From positions 4,694,501 through 4,758,500 of the forward strand of contig NZ_AP021861.1 in NCBI RefSeq assembly GCF_009177095.1: 64,000 bases of DNA, in the 5' to 3' direction. The number at the start of each line of letters is the position of its first letter. The stretch's first letter is position 1. The notes below the pieces were generated by a model. That model searched no databases. It was given only the letters and a program-made list of their open reading frames with translations, and was not told where the DNA came from. This document shows positions 18,012 through 27,330 of this stretch, one piece after another. Made by a program: the position numbers and the translations under genes. This DNA comes from Lacipirellula parvula. GTDB taxonomy: Bacteria > Planctomycetota > Planctomycetia > Pirellulales > Lacipirellulaceae.

Positions 18012-20174
18012 ATGCGACCACTCCTTCTCTTCGCGTTCGGCGTGATGGCTGCCGCTCCGCACTTCCTCGCGGCGCCGCGAGCAGCGGCGGGCGATCTGGC
18101 CGTTACGACGCTATTTGACGGCGAGCGAACTGGCCAACTCGGCGCTTCGCAATTTCTCAACAACTGGGGGGGCCCGTTCTCCGCCGGCAACATTTCGGGC
18201 GTCACGCGCGAGACGGGCGTCGTCCACTCGGGCGCCGCGTCGATCCGCGCGAACCTCGGCACGATCGCGTCGGGAGGATTTGGCTTCTTCCAAACCTTTG
18301 CCAGCCAAACGGCGGGGCAAAGTCTTCGCCAGACCCGCGACCTCACGCGCTACGACGGCTTCGAAACTTACGTGCGCAACGACACGGGCGCGCCGCTCAA
18401 TCTCAAGTATGAAATCAAAGATTATCGCGACAACGGCGCTCACCAAGCCTACTACAACTTTAGCGTCCCGGCCGGACCTGGTTGGACGAAACTGTCGGCG
18501 CCGCTCGACATGAATTCGGCGGGTTGGAACGTCACCGGAACGCCCGATCTCTCGCGAACGTATGTCACGAGTTTCGTCGTCACCCCGCAGTCGGGCAGCG
18601 TTTCCGGCTCGATCTACCTCGACGACTTCAAGCTCCGCGAGAAGGGCCCTGCGATTGATTTGCAAACGGCTCCGATCGCAAGCATTGCCGAGCGACTGGC
18701 CGAGCGGCAGTTCAGCGGACTTTGGACGGCGCGCAACCGCGCGACCGGCCTCATCTACAACACGTCCAACGACGCCAATGTGGCGGCGATGAACACCACC
18801 GGCGGCGTCCTGTGGATGTTGCCGTCGGCCGTCCGCCGAGGTTGGGTGAGCCAAGCCGACGCCGACGCCTTCGCCACTCAAGTCGCGGCGTCGCTGAACA
18901 CCAACCTCAATCTCACGACGAATGTGCCGACGCGTTTCATCAATCCAGCGTCGGCAGGCCTGCCGGGAGGCGCCAACGAAGAGTCGAGCATTGATGCATC
19001 GTTCATCGCGTTGGCGCTTCACCGTTACAAGTCGCAGCCGACGACGCCCGCGCCCCTGGCGGCAGTAATCAATTCGGTCGAGAACAGATTCAAACTCGAC
19101 GCGTTCGCCGCGCCCAACGGATTTCGTCTCGCCTATCTACCCGCGTCTGGTTTCACTGCTGGCACGTACGATGGCTACACGAACGAAGGAAAGACCATCT
19201 CGCTCGCAGCAGAAGTCTCCGATGCACACCATGTGCCGCTGGAGAGCCGCTGGAACGCCGATACCCATCGCTCGCGCGTGTTCCTGGTGAACGCCGACGA
19301 CGCCCATCTCACGCACAGCCAGTCGCAGTTTCGCGCGCCGTTCGAACAGGCGTTGCTGAACTTGTTCGTCGACACGTCGGATCGCGGCGTCGACAACTAC
19401 CCGAACCGCTCGTTGGCGACGAATCCCTGGCAAAACTTCGTCCGCTACGAACGCGAAACGGCTGCGAAGCTCGCGCAACTCGGACGCACTGAACTCTTCC
19501 AGCCAGATGCAGGCGACGGCGGCACGGGGGGCTATCAGCAGTACAGCCTTTACAACAACTTCGGCCAGTCCGATCTGTTCATGCCGTGGAGCGTCTGCTT
19601 CGCGCTGCTGGCCGGCGCTCCGGGCGCCGAAGAGGCGCTCCGCACGCTGCTGGACGACGGCAACTTGCACGGGCCGCTGGGGATCGCCGACTCCGCGCGG
19701 TGGGCGACGGGGGCGTCCGGGCCAACGAATGTTCCCGCTTCGCAAGACAACTGGAACGTCGTGTTGTCGACGATGGCCCTCTTGGAGTACTTGGAAGGGG
19801 AGCAGAGCGCTTCTCGAGATTTCGCGAATTTGCCCGGCGTCAGGTCAGCCCTCGACGAGGTATTCGTCGACGGCGATCTCAATGGAAATGGCGTCGTCGA
19901 TGCCGCGGACCTCAGCATTTGGAAAAACGGCTTTGGCGATGCAGCGGGGGCGACGCCAGCTAACGGCGATACAGACGGCGACGGCGACGTCGACGGGGCA
20001 GACTTTTTACGCTGGCAACGGGGCTCTGGGAGTGGAGCAGCGAGCGAAACCTCTAGCCAGACCGTTCCGGAGCCTTCGGCCGGCATCATTTTAGCTAGTC
20101 TCGTGGGCTGGGCAGCGAAGTTTTGGCCGCGCCAGCACCTTGTCGTATCTGGGATCCATTCGGAAAATCCCTAG
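18012..20174 (+). CDS. Putative glycan-active alpha/alpha-toroid protein with dockerin and PEP-CTERM
   Basis: 720 residues. Residues 1-26 are a signal peptide. Residues about 30-215 form a beta-sandwich (GFGFFQTFASQTAG, then LDDFKLREKGPA) like a carbohydrate-binding or discoidin-type domain. Residues about 230-610 resemble glycoamylase/DUF3131-type alpha/alpha toroids: FSGLWTARNRATGLIYNTSN, TYDGYTNEGKTISLAAEVS, GTGGYQQYSLYNNFGQSD and a late SQDNWNVVLSTMALLEYLEG. Near the end are dockerin-like motifs (DLNGNGVVDAADLSIWKNGF; DTDGDGDVDGADFLRWQR) and VPEPSAG with a hydrophobic stretch. The tail after it is unusually long and weakly basic. A surface glycosidase under the adjacent LacI regulator is the most likely role; catalytic residues are not assigned. 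Confidence 0.65.
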   Translation: MRPLLLFAFGVMAAAPHFLAAPRAAAGDLAVTTLFDGERTGQLGASQFLNNWGGPFSAGNISGVTRETGVVHSGAASIRANLGTIASGGFGFFQTFASQTAGQSLRQTRDLTRYDGFETYVRNDTGAPLNLKYEIKDYRDNGAHQAYYNFSVPAGPGWTKLSAPLDMNSAGWNVTGTPDLSRTYVTSFVVTPQSGSVSGSIYLDDFKLREKGPAIDLQTAPIASIAERLAERQFSGLWTARNRATGLIYNTSNDANVAAMNTTGGVLWMLPSAVRRGWVSQADADAFATQVAASLNTNLNLTTNVPTRFINPASAGLPGGANEESSIDASFIALALHRYKSQPTTPAPLAAVINSVENRFKLDAFAAPNGFRLAYLPASGFTAGTYDGYTNEGKTISLAAEVSDAHHVPLESRWNADTHRSRVFLVNADDAHLTHSQSQFRAPFEQALLNLFVDTSDRGVDNYPNRSLATNPWQNFVRYERETAAKLAQLGRTELFQPDAGDGGTGGYQQYSLYNNFGQSDLFMPWSVCFALLAGAPGAEEALRTLLDDGNLHGPLGIADSARWATGASGPTNVPASQDNWNVVLSTMALLEYLEGEQSASRDFANLPGVRSALDEVFVDGDLNGNGVVDAADLSIWKNGFGDAAGATPANGDTDGDGDVDGADFLRWQRGSGSGAASETSSQTVPEPSAGIILASLVGWAAKFWPRQHLVVSGIHSENP

Positions 20175-20492
20175 AAAAATAGCACTGAAAGCGCTTGCAG
20201 TATTCATATCGTCGGCGTAGGTTAAGGGTCAGCGGCAAATCTCATCCAAGCAAGTCTGTTCGCACACGGACGCCTACCCGATCGCGTTCGAGACAATCGA
20301 TGCGTTGCATCGCGACGAATCAAAACTTTTCAGCTGGATTGAATTGCTAGCCGCTACGTCAATGCGGCCAACTACTCTTTTCGACTCAGCCACTCTTCGA
20401 AACCAATCGCTCATCCTCAATTGAGTTCACCGTTAACGGCCGCCCGTGAAGCATTGCTCACGAGCGTCGCGCCGTCTCAGGAGATGTCACCG
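20175..20492. promoter_or_regulatory. Leader of the PEP-CTERM/DUF1559 group with LacI-type operator
   Basis: The 318-base gap carries CTGAAAGCGCTTGCAG at 20185-20200, a 16-bp near-palindrome (reverse complement CTGCAAGCGCTTTCAG) of the same AAGCGCT type as the site before the LacI gene. It lies just after the previous stop and about 290 bases before the next start, so the transcript would have a long leader. The rest holds no convincing gene. The start at 20493 is set by AGGAG at 20479-20483. Confidence 0.6.
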
Positions 20493-22037
20493 ATGAAACG
20501 TTTGCTTCCCTCATGCTTGATCGCTTGCTCGCTCATCGCCTGCGTCATTTCGTCGCCGGTTCGCGCACAGAATCTCTTGCTCAATGGCGATTTGGAAGTT
20601 CAGTCGATCGAAGTCCCGAATTGGACGCTGCAAGAATTCCGCACAGGATCATCGGCTGAAGTCAATTCCGTGACTCGCGAGGGCTTTGCCAATCAACCGG
20701 CCTCGGTTACCGGCGAGTATGGCATTTGGTTACGCCCTTGGGCCGCGGGCGATACGTCGACGGAAATGGTCAACGGCGTCATCTCGCAAATCGTTCCCGG
20801 CGTTGCCAGTGAGAACTACACCTTTACCGGTTGGTCCAAGTTCGAGCAGAACTATGCGGGCGGCGTGACCAATCTCGACTTCTTCTCGCCGCTGGACCCG
20901 GGGCAGACCGGTACGGTGCCTTCGCCGACTAACACCCTGTTCGAAATGGCATTCTTGGATGCCAGCAACAGCGTGATCGGCACTCCAATCACCATGGATC
21001 TACGCACGGCGCGCGGGCCTGTCCCAAATAACAACACGTGGATTCAGCACACGCTGAGCGGTGCGGCGCCTGCCGGCACGGCAAACATCCGCGTCAGCGC
21101 CTCGATGCTCAACGGCGTCTTCAACACGAACCCCAGCCAATCGGCCTTCGTCGACAACTTCTCGCTGACGGGATCGAGTGCGCCGACGACCGAGAAACTC
21201 GCGAACCCGAACTTCAACCTGTTGCCGCCCGAGTTCCCCGGCTCCTTCACGCTCACCGAATCGCCCAGTGGTCGCGACACGGCAGGCGGAGCGAGCTTCG
21301 CCAATCGTCAAGCGCCGGGCGCTAACGGCGTATGGCTCAAGGCATTCTCCGGTTCGCTGGCCGATCCTTCGGACGCCACGCTCTCGCAAACTGTTGCGGC
21401 CACCGTGGGAGGCAACTACACCTTCTCCGCTTGGTCGAAGTGGGAGACGAACTATTCAGGAGGACTGGCGGCGATTTCGGGCTCGCCTTCGCCGACGCAA
21501 ACGTTGATCGAACTCGCCTTCCTCGATGCAGGCAACGTTGTCATCGGCACGCCAGTGACGGTTAATCTGAAGACGGCTGGTCAGTTGAATGACAATACGT
21601 GGCGTCAATACTCGGTGAACGGCATCGCCCCCGCGGGCGCGGTGAATGTACGCGTCTCGGCGATCATGAACGACGGCGTCAACTCCGGAGCCAATCCGCA
21701 AAGCGCGTTCTTCGACGATCTGTCGCTGACGCTGGCGGCGGCGCCGGCGAACGATGCAGACTTCAACAACGACGGTATCGTCGACGGCAAAGACTTCTTG
21801 ATTTGGCAGCGTGGATTCGGCACAGCCGCCGGCGCGACGAATGGCGTCGGCGACGCCAATGCGGATGGCGCCGTCAATGCGGCTGACCTGACTGTTTGGA
21901 AGGATCGCTTCGGGCAGCCGTCGGCTGCCGCGGCGGTGCAGGCGGTGCCTGAACCTGCCTCGCTTGCTGGCGCATGCGTTGCGTTGGCACTCATCGGCTA
22001 TTCCTCGCGCGGACAGCGTGGGCGTCGCAGCAACTGA
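20493..22037 (+). CDS. Duplicated beta-sandwich, dockerin, PEP-CTERM protein
   Basis: 514 residues from ATG 20493, with AGGAG 9 bases upstream; an in-frame ATG at 20484 is too close to that site. Residues 1-26 are a signal peptide ending VRAQ. Two homologous halves follow (about 27-220 and 225-410). Each reads from a LNGDLE- or NPNFN-like start through YTFTGWSKFEQNYAGG or YTFSAWSKWETNYSGG, LFEMAFLDASNSVIGTP or LIELAFLDAGNVVIGTP, and QSAFVDNFSLT or QSAFFDDLSLT. This is an internal duplication of a carbohydrate-binding-like sandwich. A dockerin pair (DFNNDGIVDGKDFLIWQRGF; DANADGAVNAADLTVWKDRF) and VPEPAS signal end the protein. Probably cell-surface glycan binding. Confidence 0.85.
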   Translation: MKRLLPSCLIACSLIACVISSPVRAQNLLLNGDLEVQSIEVPNWTLQEFRTGSSAEVNSVTREGFANQPASVTGEYGIWLRPWAAGDTSTEMVNGVISQIVPGVASENYTFTGWSKFEQNYAGGVTNLDFFSPLDPGQTGTVPSPTNTLFEMAFLDASNSVIGTPITMDLRTARGPVPNNNTWIQHTLSGAAPAGTANIRVSASMLNGVFNTNPSQSAFVDNFSLTGSSAPTTEKLANPNFNLLPPEFPGSFTLTESPSGRDTAGGASFANRQAPGANGVWLKAFSGSLADPSDATLSQTVAATVGGNYTFSAWSKWETNYSGGLAAISGSPSPTQTLIELAFLDAGNVVIGTPVTVNLKTAGQLNDNTWRQYSVNGIAPAGAVNVRVSAIMNDGVNSGANPQSAFFDDLSLTLAAAPANDADFNNDGIVDGKDFLIWQRGFGTAAGATNGVGDANADGAVNAADLTVWKDRFGQPSAAAAVQAVPEPASLAGACVALALIGYSSRGQRGRRSN

Positions 22038-22114
22038 GCGACGGCGACAGGGCAGGGTAAAAGTGCGTCGGAAACGAAGTGACAGAGAAGTGGCTTTTGG
22101 TCGAGGAACTTGTC

Positions 22115-23242
22115 ATGGGACGTCAATTCCGCTCTAGGATTCGCGGCTTCACGCTAGTGGAGCTCCTCGTGGTCATCGCGATCATCGGCGTGCTGGTGGC
22201 GCTGCTATTGCCGGCGGTGCAAGCCGCGCGCGAGGCGGCGCGGCGCACTGACTGCGCCAACAGATTGAAGCAGATGGGCTTGGCGATGCAGAACCATCTC
22301 AGCGCACAGCGTATCTTCCCTACGGGTGGCGTTGGACCGAACCCCGATATCGCCAATTTCACGAGCGGCGGAACTTCGAACCCAGGCACGCCCAACGGCG
22401 CCAACAAGCAGGGGCTCGGCTGGGCGTACCAGCTGCTGCCGTACTTAGAACAAAATGCGGTGAAGGGACTCGTGACCAACGCCCTGCTAACAAAGACAGT
22501 GGTGCCGGCCTATAACTGTCCGTCGCGTAGAACATCGACCGGCGGTTCAAACAACGCGTTGATGGACTACGCCGCCGCGCAACCGATGACGCTCAGATGC
22601 CCACAGCTCGGCGCCAACGCTGGAGTAAGATACGCACTGTCCCAAGTCAATCCATTCAAAGGCGGCACAGAATGGACCGTTGCCAACGAGGCATTTTGGT
22701 GCCGTAGCAATGGGCAACCAGATCCTTCGTCCGTCTTCGACGGCGTCATCGTCCGCACGCCTTGGAAAATGACGACCGCCGCCACAGCGAGCGCTCCAGC
22801 CGTTGGCGAACGGCCCAACGGCGCGCCTTCGGCCACGAAGGTCCAAGAAATCACCGACGGCCTCAGCAACACGCTGGTCATCAGCGAAAAAGTCGTCCGC
22901 AGCGACCTCTATGAAGGCAATATGGACGGCTCCGGCAACGGCTCGCGATCCGACGATCGCGGCTGGTCGGATGGCTGGGATCCGGACACCATCCGGCTGA
23001 CGGCCCTTCCCCCGCTGAGCGACGGCGATCTATCAGTCTGCTTCAACGGCGATCCGCAAGTCTCGCAATACTGCACCGGGGGCCAAGACGTGTTCTTCTT
23101 CGGCTCCGCTCACACCAGCGGCATCAACTCGGCGTTTGCCGACGGCTCGGTGCACCAGCACAGCTTTAATATCGACGTGGCCGTGTTCAACGCTCTCGGC
23201 AGCAAAAATGGCGAAGAGGTCGTCGATGCGAGTCAGTTGTAA
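22115..23242 (+). CDS. DUF1559 prepilin-like protein
   Basis: 375 residues from ATG 22115, preferred over GTG 22079 because an AGG lies 8 bases before it. The N-terminus has a type IV prepilin motif, [16 protein letters not shown], followed by [20 protein letters not shown]. The conserved DUF1559 end is [14 protein letters not shown]. In the middle, [18 protein letters not shown] is the other family block. Prepilin peptidase should cut before the Phe. The family is greatly expanded in planctomycetes and is thought to form surface structures, but its role is unproven. It lies between two PEP-CTERM genes on the same strand. Confidence 0.93.
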   Translation: MGRQFRSRIRGFTLVELLVVIAIIGVLVALLLPAVQAAREAARRTDCANRLKQMGLAMQNHLSAQRIFPTGGVGPNPDIANFTSGGTSNPGTPNGANKQGLGWAYQLLPYLEQNAVKGLVTNALLTKTVVPAYNCPSRRTSTGGSNNALMDYAAAQPMTLRCPQLGANAGVRYALSQVNPFKGGTEWTVANEAFWCRSNGQPDPSSVFDGVIVRTPWKMTTAATASAPAVGERPNGAPSATKVQEITDGLSNTLVISEKVVRSDLYEGNMDGSGNGSRSDDRGWSDGWDPDTIRLTALPPLSDGDLSVCFNGDPQVSQYCTGGQDVFFFGSAHTSGINSAFADGSVHQHSFNIDVAVFNALGSKNGEEVVDASQL

Positions 23243-23335
23243 CTAACGATGCGACGTCTCTTCACCATGCGTTCGCATGGGCGTCGCCGCAATTGTCAGC
23301 AGTGGTCAACTTCATTGATTGGGGAGGATCGAATA

Positions 23336-24163
23336 ATGAAAAGAATGTTGGTTCTGTCAGCCGCGATAGCGGCTTGCCTCGGTGCTCAGGTCGCCTTGGC
23401 CGGGCCCGCAATCAACGGCCTGAAACTGTCGACGCGAGTCTTCAACGACTTCACGACGACGAACCTCGTCACCGCGAACGGCAACAGCGTCAATCTCGGC
23501 GCCCCGAGCACCGTGACGATCAACGAATCTGGATTCGTCAACGACGGCGTCGGCGGCAATTTCGCCAATCGCCACGACGTCACGCTTTCGCCCGACCTAG
23601 GCGCCAGCAATCAGCTCTTCAGCATCGACGATTCGTACACCGTGTGGACGACCGTCACGCTCGCCGTCGGCTCGAATTCTCCGCGTAAGGAAGCGGGCTT
23701 TCACATCGACAGCCAAATCACGGGCACCGCGTCGTTCATCATCAATTCCGACGCCGGCGAAATCGTCGCCTTCGGCGGCGGGGCTCCCTTCAAGCTCTTC
23801 GGCAAGCTCTCCGACGGCAACGGTTACGTCGCCGGCACGCCGATCCTGATGGGCTTCACGATGCGGGCCGCCGGCGACGGCAACGGCCCAGCTCAAAGCA
23901 CGATCGAGTACTTCATCAATCGCGGCTTGGGGCTCGAAACGAGCGGCCAGCTTCCCTACGCCAATCTGGAAGGCGGCCCGGTGAACTACTCGGTGTCGAT
24001 GTACACGCAGACGGCTCCGAATCTCACCAACCCGAATGAATTCGCGAACACGACGTTCGCCGACATTCACTATTCGTCGGCGCCCGTGCCGGAACCAGCC
24101 TCCATTGCAATGGCGGCGCTGGCTTCGCTGGGGCTGATCAGCATTCGCCGTTCGCGAGCATAA
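23336..24163 (+). CDS. PEP-CTERM secreted protein
   Basis: 275 residues from ATG 23336, chosen because GGGGAGG lies just upstream and a signal peptide follows at once (MKRMLVLSAAIAACLGAQVA). The body is beta-rich, with no known catalytic domain: GGNFANRHDVTLSPDLGASN and SYTVWTTVTLAVGSNSP suggest a sandwich. It ends APVPEPASIAMAALASLG and the basic tail RRSRA, a clear exosortase signal. There is no dockerin, unlike most PEP-CTERM proteins here. It follows the DUF1559 gene by 93 bases and is closed by a strong terminator. Confidence 0.8.
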   Translation: MKRMLVLSAAIAACLGAQVALAGPAINGLKLSTRVFNDFTTTNLVTANGNSVNLGAPSTVTINESGFVNDGVGGNFANRHDVTLSPDLGASNQLFSIDDSYTVWTTVTLAVGSNSPRKEAGFHIDSQITGTASFIINSDAGEIVAFGGGAPFKLFGKLSDGNGYVAGTPILMGFTMRAAGDGNGPAQSTIEYFINRGLGLETSGQLPYANLEGGPVNYSVSMYTQTAPNLTNPNEFANTTFADIHYSSAPVPEPASIAMAALASLGLISIRRSRA

Positions 24164-24190
24164 GGGGTAATTGCTCGCAACGATGAACCG

Positions 24191-24234
24191 AGCGAGCCCT
24201 TGCGCCGATGGCGCGGGGGCTCGCTTCTTTTTTT
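24191..24234 (+). terminator. Rho-independent terminator
   Basis: AGCGAGCCC at 24191-24199 pairs with GGGCTCGCT at 24217-24225, and an inner GCGCC-GAT-GGCGC stem extends the hairpin. A TTCTTTTTTT run follows on the + strand (24225-24234). It ends the rightward PEP-CTERM/DUF1559 transcript and separates it from the convergent sialidase gene. Confidence 0.9.
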
Positions 24235-24258
24235 GGCGATCACTCGATTGCCGCGATT

Positions 24259-25479
24259 TTACTTCTGCTCTTCCTGATCCAACCACGCGCGGTTGAAACG
24301 AACCAGCGTCAGCGTGGCGGGGATGAAGGGGCCCTTCGGCTCCAAGCTCTTCGCTTCGTAAAATAGGTAGACCGTTCCATCGGGATCTACCGCAAGGTCG
24401 CTGTAGCCGCTGGGGCCGGCGTCGACAACGCGCGGGACACTCCAGGTCTTACCATCGTCGCCGCTAAGGCGGACCGACAGATTGCGGCGTTCGCGGTTGC
24501 CCTCCTTGCCGGTCGGGCCAGTGCCGGGACCGCTGTTCGGATAGGAGTAGAGCAGGGCGGTCGTCTTGCCGGCGTCGTCGACGAGCGTCGCGTTCCCACC
24601 CATGCAGATCGGCTCGTAGAGAGCTTCTTGGAACTCCGGCTTGCTCCACCCCTTGGCGCCGTCGGCACTGGTTGAGAAGAGCCGGCGGTGGCGTTTCGAT
24701 TCGTTGCGAACGTTGGCAAGAACGCGGCCGTCGGAGAGTTCGACCAGTTCCGTCTCGCTCGGGTTCGGCGTCTCGTCGGTCGTGGCGACGATTACGTCGC
24801 CGGCATGCCAGGTCTCGCCTCGATCGTCGCTGTAGACCGTCGTCGAAATCGACGGGCGATGGCGTTTGTCGGTTGCGAGCCATACTGGCACGACGAGCCG
24901 GCCAGTTTTGAGCGTGATGCCGTGGCCGGGGCCCATCGCAATCACTTGCCACTCGTAACCGTCGCGGGTGCGGAACTCGTCGAATGCCGACGTGATCTCG
25001 TGCGGGGCCGACCATGTGGCGCCGTCGTCGCGGCTCGTCTTCAAATAGGCGCGCTGGTAAGCGACTTGGTACATCAGGTGAACTTCGCCGTTCTTGGCGT
25101 CGACGATGAAGCATGGGTTGTCGACCGTGTTGACGCCATCGTTCACGAGGACTTGCTGCTCGTCCCAAGTTTGGCCGGCGTCGGTGCTGCGGCGGAGCAT
25201 GAGGTCGGTGTTTGACCAATCGCCGTGGCCGTTGAAACGACCGGCGGCGGCGGCGAGGATCGCCCCCTTCGGCGCGACCGCGATCGCGGGGATGCGGTAG
25301 CAGCGATAGCCGTCGCGGCCGGCTTCAAAGAGGGGCTGCGTGTAGAAGTAGGGCTCGGCCGCCGCTGCCGCTTTCGTTTCTGCGGCGATGAGCGGCGCTG
25401 GCGCGAAGCAGGCCGAAGAGAAACAGAACGTCGTGGCCAGCAGGGCGCGCGTTACATCAAATAGGCGAAGCATCTTCAT
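24259..25479 (-). CDS. Exported sialidase (GH33-like, BNR repeats)
   Basis: 406 residues from ATG 25477-25479 (MKMLRLFDV); an upstream ATG would overlap the aldolase gene. Residues 1-32 form a signal peptide. The mature protein starts FYTQPLFEAGRDGYRCYRIP, with the YRIP motif holding the first Arg of the sialidase Arg triad. Asp-box (SxDxGxxW) repeats follow: STDAGQTWDE, SRDDGATWSAP, YSDDRGETWHAG and SGDDGKTWSVP. Length fits a single six-bladed propeller. It should release terminal sialic acid from glycans outside the cytoplasm. There is no PEP-CTERM tail, so it may be periplasmic, unlike the second sialidase at 33268. It is last in the leftward gene group. Confidence 0.88.
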   Translation of the reverse strand: MKMLRLFDVTRALLATTFCFSSACFAPAPLIAAETKAAAAAEPYFYTQPLFEAGRDGYRCYRIPAIAVAPKGAILAAAAGRFNGHGDWSNTDLMLRRSTDAGQTWDEQQVLVNDGVNTVDNPCFIVDAKNGEVHLMYQVAYQRAYLKTSRDDGATWSAPHEITSAFDEFRTRDGYEWQVIAMGPGHGITLKTGRLVVPVWLATDKRHRPSISTTVYSDDRGETWHAGDVIVATTDETPNPSETELVELSDGRVLANVRNESKRHRRLFSTSADGAKGWSKPEFQEALYEPICMGGNATLVDDAGKTTALLYSYPNSGPGTGPTGKEGNRERRNLSVRLSGDDGKTWSVPRVVDAGPSGYSDLAVDPDGTVYLFYEAKSLEPKGPFIPATLTLVRFNRAWLDQEEQK

Positions 25480-25507
25480 AGTCTTGATCAGATTATTGTC
25501 TAAATGG

Positions 25508-26467
25508 CTAAAGGCTGGCGGAAAAACGTTCGGCAGCGAGTTCCTCCGACCACCAATCGCGGAAGTCGGCGGCCAGTCGCCCCGCATCTACGGCCGGCAA
25601 CGGCTGATAGGGCGAACGCGTCCGGCCGTTATCCTCCAGAAATCCGCTCGCCGCCGCACGGGCCTTGCCAATGATGCCGTGGAGATAACCGCGACGAACG
25701 TATTGCTCGACGCACGAAGTTTCCCAGAGGTTGAACTTGCGCTGCATCGCCGACGCCGTGTCCCACTCGCCCCGTTGGCAGAGGTCGACAAGCCGCCTCT
25801 GCCATGCGGGAAGCGAGTTCACCCAGAAGCTGTACGTGCCGCGGCCCCCCAGCAGCATCCCGGGGACGACCGTGAAGTCGGTGAGGATGTGCGAAAGCTG
25901 CGGCGTGGCGCCAATGATGTCGGAGAGCTCGAGATAGTTCTGCGTGCCGAGCTTCGTGCCGATGAATTGTTCAGGAAACTCGGCGACAAGCGCGCGGTAC
26001 TCGGCGCCAAGCATGCGAACATGACCACGCGGCGTGTTGTAGTGAATCCAGCGCGCCGCGGGCGCCGCTTCGGCCAGTTCGTTCCAAAACCGCCGCACGT
26101 CGCCGGCGTTGAGCGGCATGAAGTAGGGGTAGCAGATGTGGAACGTGTTGATGCCGTGGTCTAGGCAAACTCGTATGCGATCGATGATGCCTTGCGTGTT
26201 CGTCCACGTGACGCCGACTTGAGCTCGGCAATCGACGCGTTCCATCGCCCGCGCGAACTGAACGATGATCGAGCGAAACTCGTCGAGTTCAATCGCGTAA
26301 AACTCACCGTCGGCGTCGGTGGTGTAAATGCCGTCGACGCGGGCCTCCGCCAGCCGATCGACGTTGCGTGCGAAGATCGCTTCGTCGAGTCGGCCGGCGG
26401 CATTCCACGGCATGGGGATGGCCGCCCACAATCCTTTCACGTCATCCGCGACGTTGATCACTTTCAT
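25508..26467 (-). CDS. DapA/NanA-family aldolase, divergent
   Basis: 319 residues from ATG 26465-26467 (MKVINV). The DapA-family TIM barrel is recognised by the Schiff-base Lys, K172 (IGTKLGTQNY), and catalytic Tyr, Y143 (HYNTPRG). The usual GTTGE/GSTGE substrate-carboxylate loop is replaced by TTDADGEF (about 49-56), and the late GSTYN block is also changed (LLGGRGTYSFW). It is therefore not a standard N-acetylneuraminate lyase and may act on another 2-keto acid, perhaps a modified sialic acid. It lies 28 bases upstream of a sialidase gene and is probably co-transcribed with it. Confidence 0.8.
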   Translation of the reverse strand: MKVINVADDVKGLWAAIPMPWNAAGRLDEAIFARNVDRLAEARVDGIYTTDADGEFYAIELDEFRSIIVQFARAMERVDCRAQVGVTWTNTQGIIDRIRVCLDHGINTFHICYPYFMPLNAGDVRRFWNELAEAAPAARWIHYNTPRGHVRMLGAEYRALVAEFPEQFIGTKLGTQNYLELSDIIGATPQLSHILTDFTVVPGMLLGGRGTYSFWVNSLPAWQRRLVDLCQRGEWDTASAMQRKFNLWETSCVEQYVRRGYLHGIIGKARAAASGFLEDNGRTRSPYQPLPAVDAGRLAADFRDWWSEELAAERFSASL

Positions 26468-26472
26468 ACGAG

Positions 26473-27273
26473 CTAACCATTCTTTCGATGCCAAGCCAAC
26501 GCAACCAAGCCGATGACGCAGAGCGAAGCCGTCGTCGGCTCCGGCACATTGAGCGTCTCCATCACCACCGAACGGACATAGAAATCGGCGCCGCGGTTGG
26601 CTCCCGACTGGGCTCCGAAATAGAGAGCGGATTCAATCTGCGTCGGCGAGGGATTGACAATGATCGGCAGCGCGACGCTCGCGCCGCCGTCGACAGTATA
26701 CGAAAATTCGAAGTTGCCGGCGTTCATTTGCCCGCTCACGACCAGCGTGTGGAAGGCGCCGTCGATCGCAGCGAGCGTCGAGCTGAACCCGAGGACTTCG
26801 ATCGCCTGATCAGCGCCAATGTTGGCGGCTTGCGTTTCGAACTCGGTGCCGTTGAAGCCGAACCGCAGGTTGCCTTTGCCTGAGCTGGTGGTGGCGAGCC
26901 CTTGCCAGACCATCGTGAACTTCAAGCCTTGCGTCAGCAACGCCTGCTGCTGGGCGGACGTCCAGGCGTAGTAGTAGTTGGGAAGATCGACCGACGCGTC
27001 GGTGAGCGTGTCGCGGATGTGGAGCGCTGGACCGCCGGCGAGCGTCTCCAGCGCGACGTTCGCGTTGTTGGCGGTCGTCCCGCTGCCATTCGCGGCAGTC
27101 AACGGGCCGTCGAGGTCGACTTCGTAGGCGAGCCAACCTTGGTCCGTCGGGAGCTGTCCGGTCGAGGCGTCATAGGAGAATAGAAACGCGGCTGATGCCG
27201 GCGGAGCACTGAACGCCCCCACAAACACCGCACAAAGTGAGGCGTAGAGAAGCGTGGCACGGGTGTTCATCAT
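26473..27273 (-). CDS. Lectin-like PEP-CTERM protein
   Basis: 266 residues from the ATG at 27271-27273 (an adjacent ATG at 27270 is possible; GAGGG lies upstream). Residues 2-28 form a signal peptide ending ASAA. The body is one concanavalin-like sandwich, with LKFTMVWQGL, GNLRFGFNGTEFE and VNPSPTQIESALYFG. It is clearly homologous to the first 240 residues of the giant protein at 29009 (VKFTMVWQGL; NVRFGFNNTQFE; VNPAPTQLESAVYFG). The C-terminus is VPEPTTASLCVIGLVAL then WHRKNG. Residing in a sialidase operon, it may bind sialylated or similar glycans; this is inferred. Its stop is 6 bases from the aldolase start. Confidence 0.8.
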   Translation of the reverse strand: MMNTRATLLYASLCAVFVGAFSAPPASAAFLFSYDASTGQLPTDQGWLAYEVDLDGPLTAANGSGTTANNANVALETLAGGPALHIRDTLTDASVDLPNYYYAWTSAQQQALLTQGLKFTMVWQGLATTSSGKGNLRFGFNGTEFETQAANIGADQAIEVLGFSSTLAAIDGAFHTLVVSGQMNAGNFEFSYTVDGGASVALPIIVNPSPTQIESALYFGAQSGANRGADFYVRSVVMETLNVPEPTTASLCVIGLVALAWHRKNG

Positions 27274-27330
27274 TAGTCCCTCGCGGTGGGTTCGAAGTGA
27301 TGCAGAATTGAAGAGGCGAATCAAGCGTGC

